Assembly: GCA_030433275.1 (NCBI GenBank)
Contig: JAUILK010000001.1
Coordinates: 121,997-185,996 of the forward strand
Source: Gammaproteobacteria bacterium
Lineage (GTDB): Bacteria; Pseudomonadota; Gammaproteobacteria; Nitrococcales; Nitrococcaceae
Length of the DNA stretch: 64,000 nucleotides
Direction: 5' to 3'
Part shown: in pieces, positions 62,704 through 64,000 of the stretch
How the letters are laid out: every line of letters begins with the position of its first letter
Position numbering within the stretch: position 1 is the stretch's first letter
Notes under the pieces: generated by a model
Told to the model about the DNA's origin: nothing
The model's input: the letters and a program-made list of their open reading frames with translations, nothing else
Database searches by the model: none
Position numbers and translations under genes: made by a program

Positions 62704-63612
62704 ATGAAAAGCATGGACATTGTAAAAGTTCGTTTTTTCGGCGCTGTGCTGATTGCTTGCATTGCGGGGAGTGCACAGGCTGTTCCGGTAGCTTTTAACT
62801 TCGAGACGACAATCGGCTTCGATTCGTCGCAGGGCCTCGGTTTGGGGGGCGCGACAGCGGGCGACTTGTTCAACGCGCTATTCGGCGACAATATCGCACC
62901 ATCTGGCGAGGCCGCGCTGTCCGGATCAATTGTATTTGAAAGCACGACTCCGGCCACCGAATCGAACGCCACGACATCAAGTTACAATCTGCCGATCACG
63001 TCAGCCTCTGTCACTGGTGGCGCGACGACCGCGGTCGCTAATATGGGGGTAGTCAACGCGAATTCTGATTCCGGCATCTTTAACTTTGCATCTTCGCCCA
63101 ACGGATTTTTCTGCCTAGGCGGAACAGACGCAATCTGTCCGGGTCTTTCGAAGACCGCGAATTTCGTTGGCGTCGCCGACAGCACCAGCGCGTTTGTCGA
63201 GGGCACCCAGGGTAATGTTCTCGTGAACGACGTCGACGCCATCACTTTACGGATCGGCGGCACGCCAGCTACTGGAGAGTTTTCACCCACTTTCTTTATC
63301 TCCGGCCTTGGAGATGTAGCTGTCGAATACATCTCAATCGACCTGATCACGACAGAGGGCGCTAGCATTGTCCTGGGCGACACGGCTTTGCCTACCTCTT
63401 CGGATGTATTCACCAGCGATCTCCTCACGAATTCGATTTTCCGGGTTGGCTTTTCTGCGTCCGAGACAAGTGAGTCGTTTGAGTTCTCCGGCGCGTTTAC
63501 ATCCGTCGGCCCTGATGATGAACCTACATCGGCGATTCCTGTTCCGCCGACGGTTCTCCTATTCGCCACGGCCGGCGCCCTGGCGATGCGCCGGCGGCCG
63601 CACTTGAGATAG
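62704..63612 (+). CDS. PEP-CTERM-like exported protein with IS-derived C-terminus
   Basis: A 302-residue exported protein. A signal peptide (VRFFGAVLIACIAGSAQA) is followed by a low-charge, Ser/Thr/Gly-rich beta domain and a C-terminal sorting-like tail AIPVPPTVLLFATAGALAMRRR. The tail resembles PEP-CTERM/VPLPA-CTERM signals: a Pro-containing motif, a hydrophobic helix and an Arg cluster. Such proteins are cut by exosortase and displayed on the surface or in extracellular polymer. The last residues (PHLR and the stop) are coded by the IS91 fragment that begins at about 63596, so the native 3' end was replaced. No exosortase gene is in the window. Flanked by IS91 pieces on both sides. Confidence 0.65.
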   Translation: MKSMDIVKVRFFGAVLIACIAGSAQAVPVAFNFETTIGFDSSQGLGLGGATAGDLFNALFGDNIAPSGEAALSGSIVFESTTPATESNATTSSYNLPITSASVTGGATTAVANMGVVNANSDSGIFNFASSPNGFFCLGGTDAICPGLSKTANFVGVADSTSAFVEGTQGNVLVNDVDAITLRIGGTPATGEFSPTFFISGLGDVAVEYISIDLITTEGASIVLGDTALPTSSDVFTSDLLTNSIFRVGFSASETSESFEFSGAFTSVGPDDEPTSAIPVPPTVLLFATAGALAMRRRPHLR

Positions 63613-63803
63613 TCCTCGAACTCCTGTTCGACATACCCCGGCAAGTCCGCGCCCTGTGACGCCAGGTGCGCCTTGAACGCCGGGTAGTATTCCTCGACAA
63701 GTTGATAAAGGAGGGTGCGCTCCGGGCGGTGGCGCACATACGGCGACGCGCTGACACTCGAACCGGCTTCCCTTGCCAGCCGCCAACGGCAACACGATCG
63801 CAT
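63596..63803 (-). pseudogene. IS91-family transposase, N-terminal fragment
   Basis: YVRHRPERTLLYQLVEEYYP and GYVEQEFEDYLKCGR match the start of the first IS91 remnant; homology ends where the PEP-CTERM-like gene begins. The outer end (to about 63840, CTCAGGTTACCAGGCTGA) lies 13 bp from the stop codon of the ICE gene TIGR03747. The element therefore sits right behind that gene. Confidence 0.8.
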
Positions 63804-63840
63804 CCTTGCGATATCGTCCTGTGGCTCAGGTTACCAGGCT
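63596..63840. repeat. Direct repeat, IS91 5' segment, copy 2
   Basis: Partner of 62307-62560. It begins inside the last codons of the PEP-CTERM-like gene and ends next to the TIGR03747 stop. Confidence 0.8.
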
Positions 63841-63852
63841 GAGCAGGTATAC

Positions 63853-64000
63853 TTACAAGTACTTCTTGAACGTGCTCGCGGTGACCGCCACGCTCAGCGC
63901 GAACAGCGTCGCGAAGGGCAGCACGACGAAGCTCGGGTGCAGACTGAACGGCAGGGCCAGATAGACCACCCAGGTGAGAACGAGCAGTGGAAGCGCCGAC
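63853..64000 (-). CDS. ICE membrane protein, TIGR03747 (PFL_4697) family, C-terminal part
   Basis: Only the last 49 codons are in the window. They read PLLVLTWVVYLALPFSLHPS followed by FVVLPFATLFALSVAVTAST and end FKKYL, the C-terminus of TIGR03747/DUF4400 membrane proteins, which precede RAQPRD in GI-type ICEs. The start is beyond the right edge. Its presence shows that the genes 57123-63840 are an insertion between two neighbours of the transfer operon. Confidence 0.75.
   Translation of the reverse strand, partial: SALPLLVLTWVVYLALPFSLHPSFVVLPFATLFALSVAVTASTFKKYL

Noticed and set aside
63596..63840. Active IS91 element formed by the two repeats
   Set aside because: Both copies are fragments. 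The rolling-circle catalytic region is absent from each, so they are only remnants.

Overview
This window is a mosaic accessory region of a high-GC proteobacterium, most likely a gammaproteobacterium. The main reason is that its right 24 kb carries the conjugation genes of a PFGI-1/SPI-7-type (GI-type) integrative conjugative element (ICE). No rRNA, complete tRNA, CRISPR array or ordinary housekeeping block is visible, so the species cannot be named.

Left part (1-11.4 kb). It opens with the 3' end of a DUF3883 protein and a wrecked NERD-nuclease gene, then a DUF2280 phage gene. Next come two ~90-bp repeats that begin like the 3' end of a tRNA gene (3171 and 9981), each followed by a toxin-antitoxin pair (VapBC; DUF1778/GNAT). 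Between them lies an XPB-like helicase operon. One of its genes (CcbP-like plus TPR) has been cut in two by a 157-bp MITE with perfect 23-bp terminal repeats and an 8-bp target duplication.

Centre (11.4-38.1 kb). This is an almost complete Dpd system, which puts 7-deazaguanine bases into DNA and restricts unmodified DNA. The modification module is dpdC(candidate)-dpdB1-dpdA-dpdB2. It has two DGQQR-type DpdB paralogues flanking the transglycosylase, and a decayed IS256-family transposase follows it. The restriction module is dpdE-F-G-H-I-J-K-D, with overlapping or nearly touching genes. Convergent to it are queE, a triple-domain queD and queC, which make preQ0, and a 52-aa helix-turn-helix gene upstream of queC. 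FolE is absent and must come from elsewhere in the genome. A methyltransferase/HNH-like pseudogene follows.

Right part (39.8-64 kb). On the minus strand, from right to left, are TIGR03747 (cut by the window edge), RAQPRD, TIGR03758, TIGR03745, TIGR03750, TIGR03746, TIGR03749, TIGR03752, TIGR03751, the TIGR03744 VirB4 ATPase, TIGR03757, TIGR03756, TIGR03755, a small membrane protein and a TraG-N protein. Cargo interrupts this set twice. A Gabija-like pair (OLD-family ATPase/nuclease plus UvrD-like helicase) sits between VirB4 and TIGR03757. A five-gene run (ABC importer, membrane coiled-coil protein, unknown protein), IS91 remnants and a PEP-CTERM-like gene sit between TIGR03747 and RAQPRD.

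Taken together, the window reads as a conjugative element carrying stacked anti-phage systems. Dpd next to TraG, Gabija-like genes in one conjugation-operon junction and an unexplained two-gene membrane system in another are the points of most interest.
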